A program made the position numbers and the translations under genes. Source: Mesorhizobium neociceri (GTDB lineage: Bacteria > Pseudomonadota > Alphaproteobacteria > Rhizobiales > Rhizobiaceae). Taken from it: a stretch of DNA of 64,000 nucleotides. Location of the stretch: NCBI RefSeq assembly GCF_013520985.1, contig NZ_JACDTY010000008.1, positions 186,001-250,000 on the forward strand, read 5' to 3'. The notes below the pieces were generated by a model. It was not told the origin of the DNA. It saw nothing but the letters and a program-made list of their open reading frames with translations, and ran no database searches. Below, one piece after another: positions 8,948 to 18,663 of the stretch. Position 1 is the first letter of the stretch. The number at the start of each line of letters is the position of its first letter.

Positions 8948-9838
8948 ATGAATTTGCAGAGCATGACCGGGTTTGCACGCACTGTTGCCGAACATGACGG
9001 CGCCTCGATCGCCTGGGAGGTCAAGTCGGTCAACGGCAAGAGCGTCGAGGTCAGGCTGCGGCTGCCGCAAGGTTTTGAGCGGCTCGAGCCGGCGGTCCGG
9101 CAGACGCTGCAGAAGCGCTTTGCACGCGGCAATTTCCAGGCGACGCTGACCGTCGGCCGTGCCGCCGGCCAGCAGGTGCAGCCGGTCGTCAACGACGTCT
9201 TCCTCCGGGATCTGGCCGGCTTGGCCAAGCGGCTGCAGGACCAGTTCGGTGTTGCCCCGGCAACCGCTGACGGCCTGCTTTCCCTGCGCGGCGTGCTCGA
9301 TATTCCCGAAACCAGCGAAACCGAGGAGGTACGGGCAGCGCTCGATGCGGCGATCCTGTCAGCACTCGAAACGGCGCTCACCGGTCTCGAGCAGGCGCGC
9401 CAAAGCGAGGGCGAAGCACTGCGCTCGCTGCTTTCCGGCCACATCGACGCCATCAAGGCGCTGACGCTCAAGGCCGAGGCCGACCCGTCGCGCGAACCGG
9501 CGGCAATCCGCGAGCGGATCGCCGAACAGGTGCGGCTGCTGATGGATGCGTCGGCCAATCTCGATGCCGGCCGGCTGCACATGGAAGCGGCGTTTCTCGC
9601 CACCAAGGCCGATATCCGCGAAGAGATCGACCGGCTGAAGACACATGTGGCGTCTGGCCGGGCGCTGCTGGCAAATGGCGGCGCCATCGGCCGCAAGCTC
9701 GATTTTCTGGCGCAGGAATTCAACCGCGAATCGAATACTCTGTGTTCGAAGTCGAACGCCGCCACTGTCACCGCCATCGGGCTGGAGCTCAAGGCAGTGG
9801 TCGACCAGTTTCGCGAACAGGTCCAGAATCTGGAGTAA
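8948..9838 (+). CDS. yicC: YicC-family endoribonuclease/stress-induced protein
   Basis: 296 residues starting MNLQSMTGFAR, the invariant YicC N-terminus, and ending in the conserved KSNAATVTAIGLELKAVVDQ stretch. The E. coli member has been described as an endoribonuclease. The ATG at 8948 is chosen because it gives the family N-terminus; the open frame upstream has no similarity to the family. It lies six bases before gmk, the usual neighbour, and is probably co-transcribed with it. Confidence 0.93.
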   Translation: MNLQSMTGFARTVAEHDGASIAWEVKSVNGKSVEVRLRLPQGFERLEPAVRQTLQKRFARGNFQATLTVGRAAGQQVQPVVNDVFLRDLAGLAKRLQDQFGVAPATADGLLSLRGVLDIPETSETEEVRAALDAAILSALETALTGLEQARQSEGEALRSLLSGHIDAIKALTLKAEADPSREPAAIRERIAEQVRLLMDASANLDAGRLHMEAAFLATKADIREEIDRLKTHVASGRALLANGGAIGRKLDFLAQEFNRESNTLCSKSNAATVTAIGLELKAVVDQFREQVQNLE

Positions 9839-9844
9839 CCCAAA

Positions 9845-10519
9845 ATGGGTGCCAAGGAGCCGATGGTTGCCAGGGATCTGGGGTCCCGCATTCGCCGCCG
9901 CGGGCTGATGCTGGTCCTGTCGTCGCCGTCCGGCGCCGGCAAGTCGACGATCGCGCGCAACCTGCTGGAAAGCGATGGCAGCTTGGAACTGTCGGTCTCG
10001 GTCACCACCAGGCCACGCCGCGGCTCGGAGATCGAGGGCGTCCACTATCATTTCCGCACCATGCGCGAGTTCGAACGGCTGCGCGATTCCGATGCGCTGC
10101 TGGAATGGGCCGAGGTGCACGGCAATTGCTATGCGACGCCGCGCGAGCCGGCCGAACTGGCGCTGGCGCAAGGCCGCGACATGCTGTTCGACATCGACTG
10201 GCAAGGCGCCCAGCAGCTCAAGGAGAAGATGCGAGCCGATATCGTCTCGATCTTCATCCTGCCGCCGTCGATGAAGGAACTGAAGGCGCGCCTCAAGCGC
10301 CGGGCCGAGGACCAGGAGCACGTAATCGAGACCAGGCTGAAGAACGCCCGCAACGAGATCGAGCACTGGAAGGAATACGACTTCGTCATCGTCAACGACG
10401 ATCTCGACCGCGCCTTCGCCGAAGTGCGCGGCATCGTGACGGCAGAGCGGCTTCGGCGCGACCGCCGGCCCGGGCTGTTCGATTTCGTGTCGGGGCTATT
10501 GGACGAGAAGACGGAGTGA
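9845..10519 (+). CDS. gmk: guanylate kinase
   Basis: About 224 residues. It phosphorylates GMP to GDP with ATP. The P-loop SSPSGAGKST (26-35) and the GMP-binding stretch SVTTRPRRGSEIEGVHYHF are clear, and DIDWQGAQQLKEK and PPSMKELKARLKRR are typical of the family. The ATG at 9845 has no strong ribosome site; an in-frame ATG at 9863 has AAGGAG just upstream, and the P-loop would still be intact, so the start is uncertain by six codons. It converges on rsmA across a palindromic repeat. Confidence 0.96.
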   Translation: MGAKEPMVARDLGSRIRRRGLMLVLSSPSGAGKSTIARNLLESDGSLELSVSVTTRPRRGSEIEGVHYHFRTMREFERLRDSDALLEWAEVHGNCYATPREPAELALAQGRDMLFDIDWQGAQQLKEKMRADIVSIFILPPSMKELKARLKRRAEDQEHVIETRLKNARNEIEHWKEYDFVIVNDDLDRAFAEVRGIVTAERLRRDRRPGLFDFVSGLLDEKTE

Positions 10520-10531
10520 GGCGGCGCCTTC

Positions 10532-10677
10532 CCTTCTCCCCTTGTGGGAGAAGGTGGATCGGCGCGCAGCGTCGAGACGGTTGAGGGGTGCGCGAAGGAT
10601 CGCCGTCCTCGCCAAGCTGGAACACCCCTCATCCGACCTCGCTTCGCGAGGCCACCTTCTCCCACAAGGGGAGAAGG
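10532..10677. repeat. palindromic intergenic repeat between convergent gmk and rsmA
   Basis: A 146-bp element whose two ends are perfect 26-bp inverted repeats (10532-10557 and 10652-10677; each contains CCTTCTCCCC and GGGAGAAGG, so each arm can also fold on itself). An inner pair GAGGGGTG (10583) / CACCCCTC (10623) lies inside. It resembles the RIME-like intergenic mosaic elements of rhizobia, but I cannot confirm the family name. In this position it could also act as a two-way transcription end for gmk and rsmA. Confidence 0.85.
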
Positions 10678-10688
10678 AGGAGGCCGCG

Positions 10689-11528
10689 CTACACCGCATT
10701 CGTCAGCCGCACGAATTCCTCGACACTGAGCGTCTCCGCCCGCCGGGTCGGGTCGATGTTGGCGCGCATCAGCAATGCCTCGCCGCCCAGGCTTTTCACG
10801 CTCTGCCGCAGCATCTTCCGGCGCTGGCCGAAAGCGGCTTCGGTGACGCGTCCAAGCTTCTTTACATCCGTTGCCAGCGGACTGGCGCGTGGCACCAGAT
10901 GCACCACCGAGGAGGTTACCTTGGGCGGTGGCGTGAACGCTTGCGGTGGCACGTCGAAGGCGATCCTCGCTTCGGTCCGCCAGCCGGCCAGCACGCCGAG
11001 CCGGCCATAGGCCTCGCTGCCGGCGCCGGCGACAATGCGCTCGGCCACTTCGCGCTGGAACATCAGCGTCATCGATTGATAGAAGGGCGGCCAGTCGGTG
11101 ACGGTCAGCCAACGGATCAACAGCTCGGTGCCGATATTGTAGGGCAGGTTGGCGGCAATCCTCACCAGGTCGCCGCCTTGCGACGCGGCATTGGCAAGAG
11201 CGGCAAAATCCGTCTTCAGCGCGTCGCCGCTAATCACCTCGAGCCGGCCCGGATAGTGGTTGGAGACCTCGGCAAGCGCCGCCAGGCAGCGTTCGTCGCG
11301 TTCGATGGCGATGACGCGCCGGGCACCGGCAGAGAGCAGCGCCCTGGTCAACCCGCCGGGGCCGGGGCCGACCTCGATCACGGTGCTGTCGCTAAGGTTG
11401 CCGGCGGCGCGCGCGATCTTGCCGGTCAGATTGAGGTCGAGCAGGAAATTCTGGCCAAGCGCCTTCTTCGCCTGCAGCCCATGGCGCTCGATCACCTCGC
11501 GCAGTGGCGGTAGCCCATCAATGCTCAT
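10689..11528 (-). CDS. rsmA: 16S rRNA (adenine1518-N6/adenine1519-N6)-dimethyltransferase
   Basis: 279 residues. It dimethylates two adjacent adenines in the 3'-terminal hairpin of 16S rRNA. SAM-binding and catalytic motifs are present: KALGQNFLLD at the N-terminus, EVGPGPGGLTRALL, VIAIERDERC, and ANLPYNIGTELL (the NLPY catalytic motif). The ATG overlaps the pdxA stop as ATGA, so translation is probably coupled to pdxA. Confidence 0.97.
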   Translation of the reverse strand: MSIDGLPPLREVIERHGLQAKKALGQNFLLDLNLTGKIARAAGNLSDSTVIEVGPGPGGLTRALLSAGARRVIAIERDERCLAALAEVSNHYPGRLEVISGDALKTDFAALANAASQGGDLVRIAANLPYNIGTELLIRWLTVTDWPPFYQSMTLMFQREVAERIVAGAGSEAYGRLGVLAGWRTEARIAFDVPPQAFTPPPKVTSSVVHLVPRASPLATDVKKLGRVTEAAFGQRRKMLRQSVKSLGGEALLMRANIDPTRRAETLSVEEFVRLTNAV

Positions 11529-12553
11529 GCGGCTGCGACCTTTGTGCCGGTATCGGCCAGCCGGCGGGCCAGCTTCAGCGCCGCGATCAAGCTGTCGGGA
11601 CGTGCGACGCCCTTGCCGGCGATGTCGAAGGCTGTGCCGTGATCGGGCGAGGTGCGGATAAACGGCAGGCCAAGCGTGACGTTGACCGCCTCGTCGAAGG
11701 CCAGCGCCTTGGCCGGGATCAACGCCTGGTCGTGATACATGCAGATCGCCACGTCGTAGCCGGCGCGGGCGCGCGCATGAAACATCGTATCGGCCGGCAG
11801 CGGTCCAAAAGCGTCGATGCCTTGCGCGCGCAAGATGTCTACCGCCGGACGGATGATGCGCTCATCCTCCGTTCCCATGGCGCCGCTTTCGCCGGCATGC
11901 GGATTGAGGCCGGCAAGCGCGAGCCTCGGCCTGGCGATGCCGAAACGGTTTGCAAGATCGGCGGCGGTGATGCGCGCGGTCGCAACGATCAGCTCCGTCG
12001 TCAGCGCCTTCGGCACCTCGGCCAGCGCAATGTGGATGGTAACCGGAACCGTGCGCAATTCGGGGCCGGCGAGCAGCATCACCGGCGTCACCACGCCACC
12101 GGTGTGGAGAGAGGCCAGATGCGCCAGATATTCGGTGTGGCCGGGAAAGCCGAAGCCAGCATCATAAAGCGGCTTCTTGGCGATCGGACAGGTGACGACC
12201 GCGGCCGCATGCCCGGCAAGGCAGTCGGCGACGGCGCGATCGATGGCCTCGATGGTGCCGGCGGCATTGGTCGGGTCAGGCCGGCCGGGATTGTCGGTGA
12301 AGCGAGCCGCCAGCGGCACCACGGGCAAAGCGTGTTGAAAGACATCGGCTGCTTGCGCCGGCACCGTCTCCACGATTGCCACCTCGGCGCCGAGCCGCCG
12401 CGCCCGCGCGGCGATCAGCGCCGGATCGGCGAGAAGATAGAAGGGGGCTGCACCCGAACCGCGGGCGCTCTGCCATGCGGCTATGGCGATTTCCGGCCCG
12501 ACGCCGGACGGATCGCCGACGCTCAGTGCCAGTGGAAGCTCTGTCACACGCAC
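11525..12553 (-). CDS. pdxA: 4-hydroxythreonine-4-phosphate dehydrogenase
   Basis: 342 residues. It oxidises 4-phosphohydroxy-L-threonine in the DXP-dependent vitamin B6 pathway. Family landmarks are SVGDPSGVGPEIAI near the N-terminus, LNPHAGESGAMG, and CMYHDQALIPAKAL with a metal-binding His. The GTG at 12553 is taken as start; another GTG two codons on is equally possible. It starts 13 bases after the upstream SurA-like gene and overlaps rsmA by four bases, the usual surA-pdxA-rsmA arrangement. Confidence 0.96.
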   Translation of the reverse strand: MRVTELPLALSVGDPSGVGPEIAIAAWQSARGSGAAPFYLLADPALIAARARRLGAEVAIVETVPAQAADVFQHALPVVPLAARFTDNPGRPDPTNAAGTIEAIDRAVADCLAGHAAAVVTCPIAKKPLYDAGFGFPGHTEYLAHLASLHTGGVVTPVMLLAGPELRTVPVTIHIALAEVPKALTTELIVATARITAADLANRFGIARPRLALAGLNPHAGESGAMGTEDERIIRPAVDILRAQGIDAFGPLPADTMFHARARAGYDVAICMYHDQALIPAKALAFDEAVNVTLGLPFIRTSPDHGTAFDIAGKGVARPDSLIAALKLARRLADTGTKVAAA

Positions 12554-12566
12554 GGCTAGGCCGGTT

Positions 12567-13496
12567 TCAGCGCGTGACGATCTTGGCTTTCGCCTTCAGC
12601 TCCTCGACATATTTGGCCGAGAGTTCGTCGGCGTTCTTGTCGCCGCTGCCTTCGCTCTGGAACACCATCTGGGCAGCCTTGTCGTCGGAAACCTCACGTG
12701 ACGAGCAGATTCCGATGAATTCGATGCCGCGATCGGTCTCGCGCACGGTCGTGGCGCCGCCCAGCTTGGTGGCCTTGATCTGCTCGGCCCAGTCCGGCGG
12801 CAGTTGCGGCGCCAGCACCCGGGGGAGGTCGCGAACAGTGACGTCGATGAGGCCCTTGGCGAATTCACGTGTGGTGGCGCAGCCGTTGAAGCGGGCGCGC
12901 ATGGCCTCGGCCTCACGCTTGCGTTTGGCGAGTGTGGCGCTGCGCTCGGCCTTCGGCACCACGAAGATCACCTGCTGCAGCATGTACTCGGTGGCGCTCG
13001 GCTTGGCGCCGCCTTTTTCGAGCATGTGCTTGACCAGGTCCTGTTCGCTCACCTGCCCGCCGCCGCCGCTATAGCGTGCGCTCAGCGCCTGGTTCCACGC
13101 CATCTGGGCGCGGATGAATTCCTTGAAATGCTCCTTGGTCACGCCAGACTGCGCCATGACACCGTCGAGCTGCTTGAGCTGCATCTTGTTGGTCGAGGCA
13201 AAGCGCTGATAGGCGGCCTCGACCTGAGCGTCGGTGATGCGGATGCCAAGGCGCCTGGCCTCCGCCATGCGCAGCGTCTGGTCGATCATTTCCTGGCCGG
13301 CATCACCCTTTTTGCGCTGCAGTTTCAGGAAGGCAGCCCGGTGCGCGATGTCGCCGGTGGTGATCGGCATGTTGTTGACGACATACTTGATTTCACTGGC
13401 GAAGGCCGGCGGCGTCATCATGGTAACTGAGACCGAGGTCGCCGCTACCAGGAGCGCGAATCCTGCCGAAAACAGGTATTTCCTCATCGAAAGCAT
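12567..13496 (-). CDS. SurA-like periplasmic chaperone / peptidyl-prolyl isomerase
   Basis: 309 residues. A signal peptide (RKYLFSAGFALLVAATS to about PPAFASE) is followed by a SurA N-terminal chaperone domain (~35-160) and a weakly conserved parvulin-like region (~165-260). SurA escorts outer-membrane proteins such as LptD across the periplasm, and the gene lies directly downstream of lptD. Two ATGs are possible (13496 and 13487), differing by three codons. Only one parvulin-like domain is seen, against two in E. coli SurA, so the isomerase activity is uncertain while the chaperone role is likely. Confidence 0.85.
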   Translation of the reverse strand: MLSMRKYLFSAGFALLVAATSVSVTMMTPPAFASEIKYVVNNMPITTGDIAHRAAFLKLQRKKGDAGQEMIDQTLRMAEARRLGIRITDAQVEAAYQRFASTNKMQLKQLDGVMAQSGVTKEHFKEFIRAQMAWNQALSARYSGGGGQVSEQDLVKHMLEKGGAKPSATEYMLQQVIFVVPKAERSATLAKRKREAEAMRARFNGCATTREFAKGLIDVTVRDLPRVLAPQLPPDWAEQIKATKLGGATTVRETDRGIEFIGICSSREVSDDKAAQMVFQSEGSGDKNADELSAKYVEELKAKAKIVTR

Positions 13497-13571
13497 CCCA
13501 ATTCTAGCCCGGTTTTGGATGAGCGAATGCCGTGCCCGCTCTATGCGGCAAAACGATGTCGTCAGCCGGCT

Positions 13572-16010
13572 CTACTGGATGGTGTCGATCGAGCTTTGTG
13601 ACGAGCCGAAATCGCCGAGCGTGCGGAACGACAGGTTGAAGCCGATATTCTGCGACACTTCCCTGGTGTTGATGTCGCGTGATTCCGAGTACGTCATCAG
13701 ATAGGTGAAGCAGGAATCATTGTAGGCGAAGCCGACCCCGTCCTTGACCAGCACGCTTTGCTGCAGGTCGTAGGTGCCGGTGCCGAAGACTCGCCAGTTC
13801 TGAGCCAGGTGCGTCGAGGCGCCGAGCGTGACTTCGTGGCGATCGGTGGTGAAACCGTAGAGAGGCTGCGCCTGGATGAAGGCGTATTTGGCGCTCAGCG
13901 AAACCGGCAGGCCGGAATAGGCGGCCTTCACCTCGGCGCGGCGAACTTCGAAGCTCTGCTCGTCAAAGCGGCCGCTGAACGAGCCGGAGAAGCCGCTCGG
14001 GCTACTGAAGCCGATAAGGCCGACATAATCGGAGGTCGAAGTCTCCAGGCCGGAATCGGCGCCCGCATTGACCAGATCGGCTGAATCGAACGAGTTGCGT
14101 CCGCCCAGCTGGTAAGATTGGCCAAAGATGGCGTTGGTGCCCCAGCCATTGTCATAGGCGCCCGAATAGCGGAATCCAATATTGGCGCGGCTGCCACCTT
14201 CGACGCGGTCGTAGCCAGAGAACTTGTCGCGCTCGAACAGTGTCGTGGCGTCGAAGACGAAGCTCTGTGCATCCTCGTTGGGAACGGCAAGGCCGCCGAC
14301 ATACTGTTCGTTCGGGCGCATGAAGACCTGCGCCATCGGCTCGACGATATGGCTGGAGCCGGTCATCGAAAACAGCACCGGCCAGCGCATTTCAAGTCCG
14401 GCGGTCGCCATATAACGGGCAAAGGAGGACCGGATGTCGTCGGTGGCGCCGACATTTGTCGCCATCTGGTTTATCGCAGTCAGCGAAGCCGAAGAAGCAT
14501 TGAGATAGTCGACGTCGCCCTGCAGAGCCAGAAGCGGCGTCAGCTGCAATCCACCATCGGTGGTGAAGGTACGCTTCCATTCGGCCTCGGCGGTGACGCG
14601 ACCGGATTCGCCCTCGATGCCGCGCACGCGCTGGACGCCTGAGGCCGGCACGTAGGGGGTGAAATAGGCCTGATCGAGATCGTCACGACGGATGACCCGC
14701 GCATTGACGTTGAACGACAGCTGGCCGCCGGCCACCGACATGTCGGGGATGTAGGCATAGTCGAGCGACGGCAGCACCCAGGGCTGCTTGTCGCTACGCG
14801 ACGAGATGTTGCTGTCCAGTGCGTTTTCCTGAACCTGGAAGCGCATGGCGCGCACATCGAAGTAATTGCGGCCGTTGAGGCCGGTCAGGTAGACCGACGA
14901 TTGATGCACGGCGTCGTTGTAGCCGTCGATCGTATAGGTGCGCGAGAAATTCTTGTCGGTTTGCAGCAGGATGTCCCAGCCGAAGTCCCAGCGCGGATTG
15001 ATCGCGAACTGGCCCTTGGTGCCCATCATGCCGCGGAACTTGTTCTGATCGCCGATGTCGCCCGAATTGACGTTGTGGCCAGCGCTAGTGGGGAAAGCGG
15101 AACCATCGATGAAGGCGTTGGGGTCTTCCTGCCGGATACCGGCGATCTTCAGCGTGTACTGGCCGTTGTTGAAGCGCTGGCGCCACTCGGCCTCGCCGAG
15201 GAAACCTTGCTTGGTATAGCCGCTGCCGGTGACGGTCAGGTCGTAGGTCGGCGACAAGGCGAAATAGTAGGGGACTTTGACACCGACGCCGAGATCGGAG
15301 TTGAAGGAGATGCTGGGGATCAGGAAGCCGCTTTTGCGCTTGACCGTCGGGTCGGCGATTTCGAACGCCGGCAGATAGGCCAGCGGGAAGCCGAAGAATT
15401 CGAAGTTCGCGTTCTCGAAGCGAACCGTCTTCTTTTCGCCGTTCCAGATGATCTTCCTGGCTTTGATCCGCCATGTCGGCGCCTTGTCCGGCTTGTCCTC
15501 GCAAGGTTCGCAGGCTGTGTAGACGCCGTTGTGGAACGTCGTCAGCACGCCGCCCATGCGTTCGGCGCTTTCGGCGGCGAAATAGGCCTTTTCGGGGGTT
15601 TCGACGCGCAGCGCATTGACGAAACCGTCGGCGAAATCGTCGGTAATGTCGATATGCTGCGAGTTGATCTTGGTGCCGTCGCTGTTGACGATCTCGACAT
15701 TGCCGCTGGCAAGGAGCCGCTTGGTGTTGCGATCATACACGACACGCTGGGCGACGAGCTTGTTGCCGCCATAGTCGATCTGGACGCCGCCGATGGCGGT
15801 GACCGTCTGGTTGTCGTTGTTATAGACGAGCGTGTCAGCCGCCAGCAGCATCTGGGTGCCGGAGGGAACCTTCGTTGCCACATCGGTGACGTCCTGCGCC
15901 AGCGCGGAGGCCGTGGGCACGCCGCAAGCGAGCAGGCATGCCAAGGCGCTCGCCGAATAAAGGCGCGCCAAACCGGCCTGCCTATGGCTGCGCAAAGCCG
16001 CCTCCCTCAC
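13572..16010 (-). CDS. lptD: LPS-assembly outer-membrane protein LptD
   Basis: About 812 residues. A signal peptide (LYSASALACLLACGVPTASA) precedes an OstA/LptA-like periplasmic domain (~35-160) and a long beta-barrel. The plug/barrel junction carries the Cys pair in ACEPCEDK. LptD with LptE inserts LPS into the outer leaflet. GTG at 16010 is chosen because it overlaps the lptG stop by one base (TAGTG); the frame stays open further upstream but would intrude 67 bases into lptG. Order lptF-lptG-lptD-surA-pdxA-rsmA is typical for Rhizobiales. Confidence 0.95.
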   Translation of the reverse strand: MREAALRSHRQAGLARLYSASALACLLACGVPTASALAQDVTDVATKVPSGTQMLLAADTLVYNNDNQTVTAIGGVQIDYGGNKLVAQRVVYDRNTKRLLASGNVEIVNSDGTKINSQHIDITDDFADGFVNALRVETPEKAYFAAESAERMGGVLTTFHNGVYTACEPCEDKPDKAPTWRIKARKIIWNGEKKTVRFENANFEFFGFPLAYLPAFEIADPTVKRKSGFLIPSISFNSDLGVGVKVPYYFALSPTYDLTVTGSGYTKQGFLGEAEWRQRFNNGQYTLKIAGIRQEDPNAFIDGSAFPTSAGHNVNSGDIGDQNKFRGMMGTKGQFAINPRWDFGWDILLQTDKNFSRTYTIDGYNDAVHQSSVYLTGLNGRNYFDVRAMRFQVQENALDSNISSRSDKQPWVLPSLDYAYIPDMSVAGGQLSFNVNARVIRRDDLDQAYFTPYVPASGVQRVRGIEGESGRVTAEAEWKRTFTTDGGLQLTPLLALQGDVDYLNASSASLTAINQMATNVGATDDIRSSFARYMATAGLEMRWPVLFSMTGSSHIVEPMAQVFMRPNEQYVGGLAVPNEDAQSFVFDATTLFERDKFSGYDRVEGGSRANIGFRYSGAYDNGWGTNAIFGQSYQLGGRNSFDSADLVNAGADSGLETSTSDYVGLIGFSSPSGFSGSFSGRFDEQSFEVRRAEVKAAYSGLPVSLSAKYAFIQAQPLYGFTTDRHEVTLGASTHLAQNWRVFGTGTYDLQQSVLVKDGVGFAYNDSCFTYLMTYSESRDINTREVSQNIGFNLSFRTLGDFGSSQSSIDTIQ

Positions 16011-17092
16011 TAGCCGTCTTCCTTGTATAGCAGGAATGTCACCCCAAAGAACATAGCCACGACAACCGGAACCCATGCAGCCACGGCTGTGGGCACGAAT
16101 CCCGCCACGCCGAATGCCTTGACCAATACCGAAACGACATAAAGCAGAAAGCCGGCGAGGACGCCACCCAGAATCATCGTTGCCGACTGCCCCATCCTCG
16201 CAAATCGCATTGAAACTGTTGCCGCAATCAGCGTCATGGCCACAAGCAGGAACGGTAACGCCACCAGCGAATCGAACTGCATGGCGAAGGCATTTGCCTT
16301 GAGGCCGAAGGAGCGGGCAACCTCAATCTTGCCGGGAAGTTCGTAAAACGGGATGGTTTCGGGGCGCGCCAGCCGTTCCTGCACGAATTCCGGCTTGAGG
16401 TTGGTCGGCAACTGATCGGTCGTTTCCGAGCGGATGTTGCCGTCCTTGAACACTTTGACGTCCTGCAATTCCCAGTAGCCGTCACGCAGGAAAGCCCGCG
16501 CCGCGTCCTTGCGCTCGAGGATATTGCCTTGCGGATCGAGGACGAAGAACACCGCGTCGGCCATTTCCAGGCCCTGGTTGAGAATGGCGCGGGCGCCGAT
16601 GATGGTGTCACCGGAGCTGGTCTTCTGGCGGATCCACGGCGTGGTATCGGCCGCCACAGCGTTCGAATTGCCAGACCGCAGCTGGTTTTCCATCTGCTCC
16701 GACCAGGAAAAACCGTGCGCGGCGATCGGATTGAGCACGCCGACCGACAGCACGCCGAATAACAGCGCACCGATGCAGCAGGGCAACAGGAACTGCCAGG
16801 CCGACACGCCGGCTGAACGAGCAATCACCAGCTCGTATTTGCGGTTGAGCGACACAAGCGTCGCCATCGCCGAAAACAGGCCGACGAACGGCACCGTCTG
16901 CAGCATGATCATCGGCATCCTCAGCGCCGAGATGGCGACCGCCGTACCGTAGGTGAAACCCGACAGTCCAGTGATGCGGCCGGACAGCTCGGTGAAGTCG
17001 ATCAGGAACACCAGTGCCAGAAGGCCGATGAAGAACCAGATCGTGATCGACACGTAGCGAAAGAAGAAGTAGCGGCCCAAGGTCCAGCCCAT
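16010..17092 (-). CDS. lptG: LPS export ABC permease LptG
   Basis: 360 residues starting MGWTLGRYFFFRYVSITIWF. It has the YjgP/YjgQ architecture: an N-terminal membrane helix, two more helices by ~110, a large periplasmic jelly-roll and three C-terminal helices. With LptF and the LptB ATPase it extracts LPS from the inner membrane. The ATG at 17092 lies two bases after the lptF stop. The longer open frame upstream would overlap lptF and has no family similarity. Confidence 0.95.
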   Translation of the reverse strand: MGWTLGRYFFFRYVSITIWFFIGLLALVFLIDFTELSGRITGLSGFTYGTAVAISALRMPMIMLQTVPFVGLFSAMATLVSLNRKYELVIARSAGVSAWQFLLPCCIGALLFGVLSVGVLNPIAAHGFSWSEQMENQLRSGNSNAVAADTTPWIRQKTSSGDTIIGARAILNQGLEMADAVFFVLDPQGNILERKDAARAFLRDGYWELQDVKVFKDGNIRSETTDQLPTNLKPEFVQERLARPETIPFYELPGKIEVARSFGLKANAFAMQFDSLVALPFLLVAMTLIAATVSMRFARMGQSATMILGGVLAGFLLYVVSVLVKAFGVAGFVPTAVAAWVPVVVAMFFGVTFLLYKEDG

Positions 17093-17094
17093 CG

Positions 17095-18294
17095 TCAGGC
17101 TCCCTGGCCGGATGTGTAGCGCCGGGTGAGGCGCAGCTTGAGCGCCGTCCAGCCATCGCTGACCCGGCTGGCGAAATTCGTCATCCAGTCGGTCCAGCGA
17201 TCGGGCAGTTCCATGCTGCGCGAGGTGACGATGAACCAGATGGCGACCGCCGAGGCGACGATCGGCACGCCATAGACCATATAGGCATATTGCGGGATTT
17301 TGTCGGCCTTCCCGCCGGCAAAGAAGCCCAGCCAGCGCACCAACAGCGCAATGGCAATGGCTGTAATCAGCGGGTGGATGCGCGCCTCGCGGTGCGAACG
17401 CGCATCGCCTGCCACGGCAAGCGCGATAAGCGCGAACACCAGCGAGTATGACCATTCGGAAAAGCGCTGGTCGAGCTCGGCCTTGTAGGCGCCGGGCCTG
17501 CGCTGGAAGATTTTGTCGTTGGGGTCCGGGTTGAACAGGTACTGCGTCGTTCGGTCCTTGGGCAGGAGCAGGATGTCGTTCGCCGCCGACATGAAGGCGG
17601 ACAGGTCGAAGGCGTAGGAGGTGAAGCGGATGACCGACAGGTCGCCGGTCAGCGACTTGCGATGAATGACGCCGTCATTCATCATCAGCACCTTTTCGTC
17701 GCCCTTTTCGACGACGCTGCCGCTCTTTGCATAATAGATCAGATTGGCGCCTTCCTCGCGCGAATCGGCGACGAAGATGCCGCCAAGCCGGTTGTCCGGC
17801 AGCCGCTCGCCGATCTGCAGGAACAGCCCGTCGTCGATCTTGCGGAACGTGCCTTCCTGGATGATCAGCGACAAAAGATCGGCGCGCGAGGATGCGATCA
17901 GCTGGCGGTTCTTCTGCCTGGCATAGGGTTCGACGCCGTTGTCGACGGCGAAGGAAAAGACGCTGGCTGCCAGCGCGATCAGCAGGACCGGCCGCACAAT
18001 CGTCCAGCGCGAGGCGCCGGCGGCGTTGATGACGGCCAGTTCCGAATCGGAGTTCATGACGCTGAGCGTCTGCGCAACAGCCACCACCAGGGCGAACGGC
18101 ACCACGATCGGGATGATAGTGGGGATGATGAGTGCCGCGACCTCGAAGAAAGTCAGCGCCGATTGGCCGCTGTCGGTGACGAGGTCGATGCGGGCGAGCA
18201 CCTGGGTCGTCCAGACAATGGCCAGCGTCCAGATTAGCGCCGCGAGAAACACCGCAAGCGTGCGACGCATGATGTAGCGTTCAACGACCTTCAT
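17095..18294 (-). CDS. lptF: LPS export ABC permease LptF
   Basis: 399 residues starting MKVVERYIMRRTLAVFLAAL. Six membrane helices and a periplasmic domain follow the YjgP/YjgQ plan; the pattern YTSGQ-type hydrophilic C-terminus after the last helix is a little longer than in E. coli. It forms the LptB2FG transporter with the gene directly downstream. It begins the lptF-lptG-lptD unit and is divergent from pepA. Confidence 0.94.
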   Translation of the reverse strand: MKVVERYIMRRTLAVFLAALIWTLAIVWTTQVLARIDLVTDSGQSALTFFEVAALIIPTIIPIVVPFALVVAVAQTLSVMNSDSELAVINAAGASRWTIVRPVLLIALAASVFSFAVDNGVEPYARQKNRQLIASSRADLLSLIIQEGTFRKIDDGLFLQIGERLPDNRLGGIFVADSREEGANLIYYAKSGSVVEKGDEKVLMMNDGVIHRKSLTGDLSVIRFTSYAFDLSAFMSAANDILLLPKDRTTQYLFNPDPNDKIFQRRPGAYKAELDQRFSEWSYSLVFALIALAVAGDARSHREARIHPLITAIAIALLVRWLGFFAGGKADKIPQYAYMVYGVPIVASAVAIWFIVTSRSMELPDRWTDWMTNFASRVSDGWTALKLRLTRRYTSGQGA

Positions 18295-18663
18295 GTAAGG
18301 CTTTTCTCGATTTGCCGAACGGCATCATGCCCGCAGACAAGGTAGTCGTCCGGCTGCGCCTGTACAACTGGGTGTGTTTGGCCATTTGTCTCAGGCGGAT
18401 CCGACTTCCATCCCACATCGCCCGTCCCGCGGGCCGGAGTGTCGGCGGCAATGGATAAGAAAGGGAGAACATCGATGGTTAACAATAGGTTGCGGCAGGA
18501 AAGCGGGGCCGTGCCGCGACGAATCGTCATCGATTCCACAGCGCATATGGGCCCCGATTCCGGCAAAGTCTTGCCAAATGAAGGAAAACGACCAAATGTC
18601 GCGCATCTTCCCTGAAAACGTATTCTCCCTGAAAATCCGAGCCGTTTCCGAAAGCAGGACCTG
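18295..18663. other. divergent intergenic region between lptF and pepA
   Basis: About 370 bases that should hold the promoters of the lptF operon and of pepA. I see no gene-like frame and no strong palindrome or consensus promoter that I would defend. An AGGA ribosome site precedes the pepA ATG. Confidence 0.5.
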
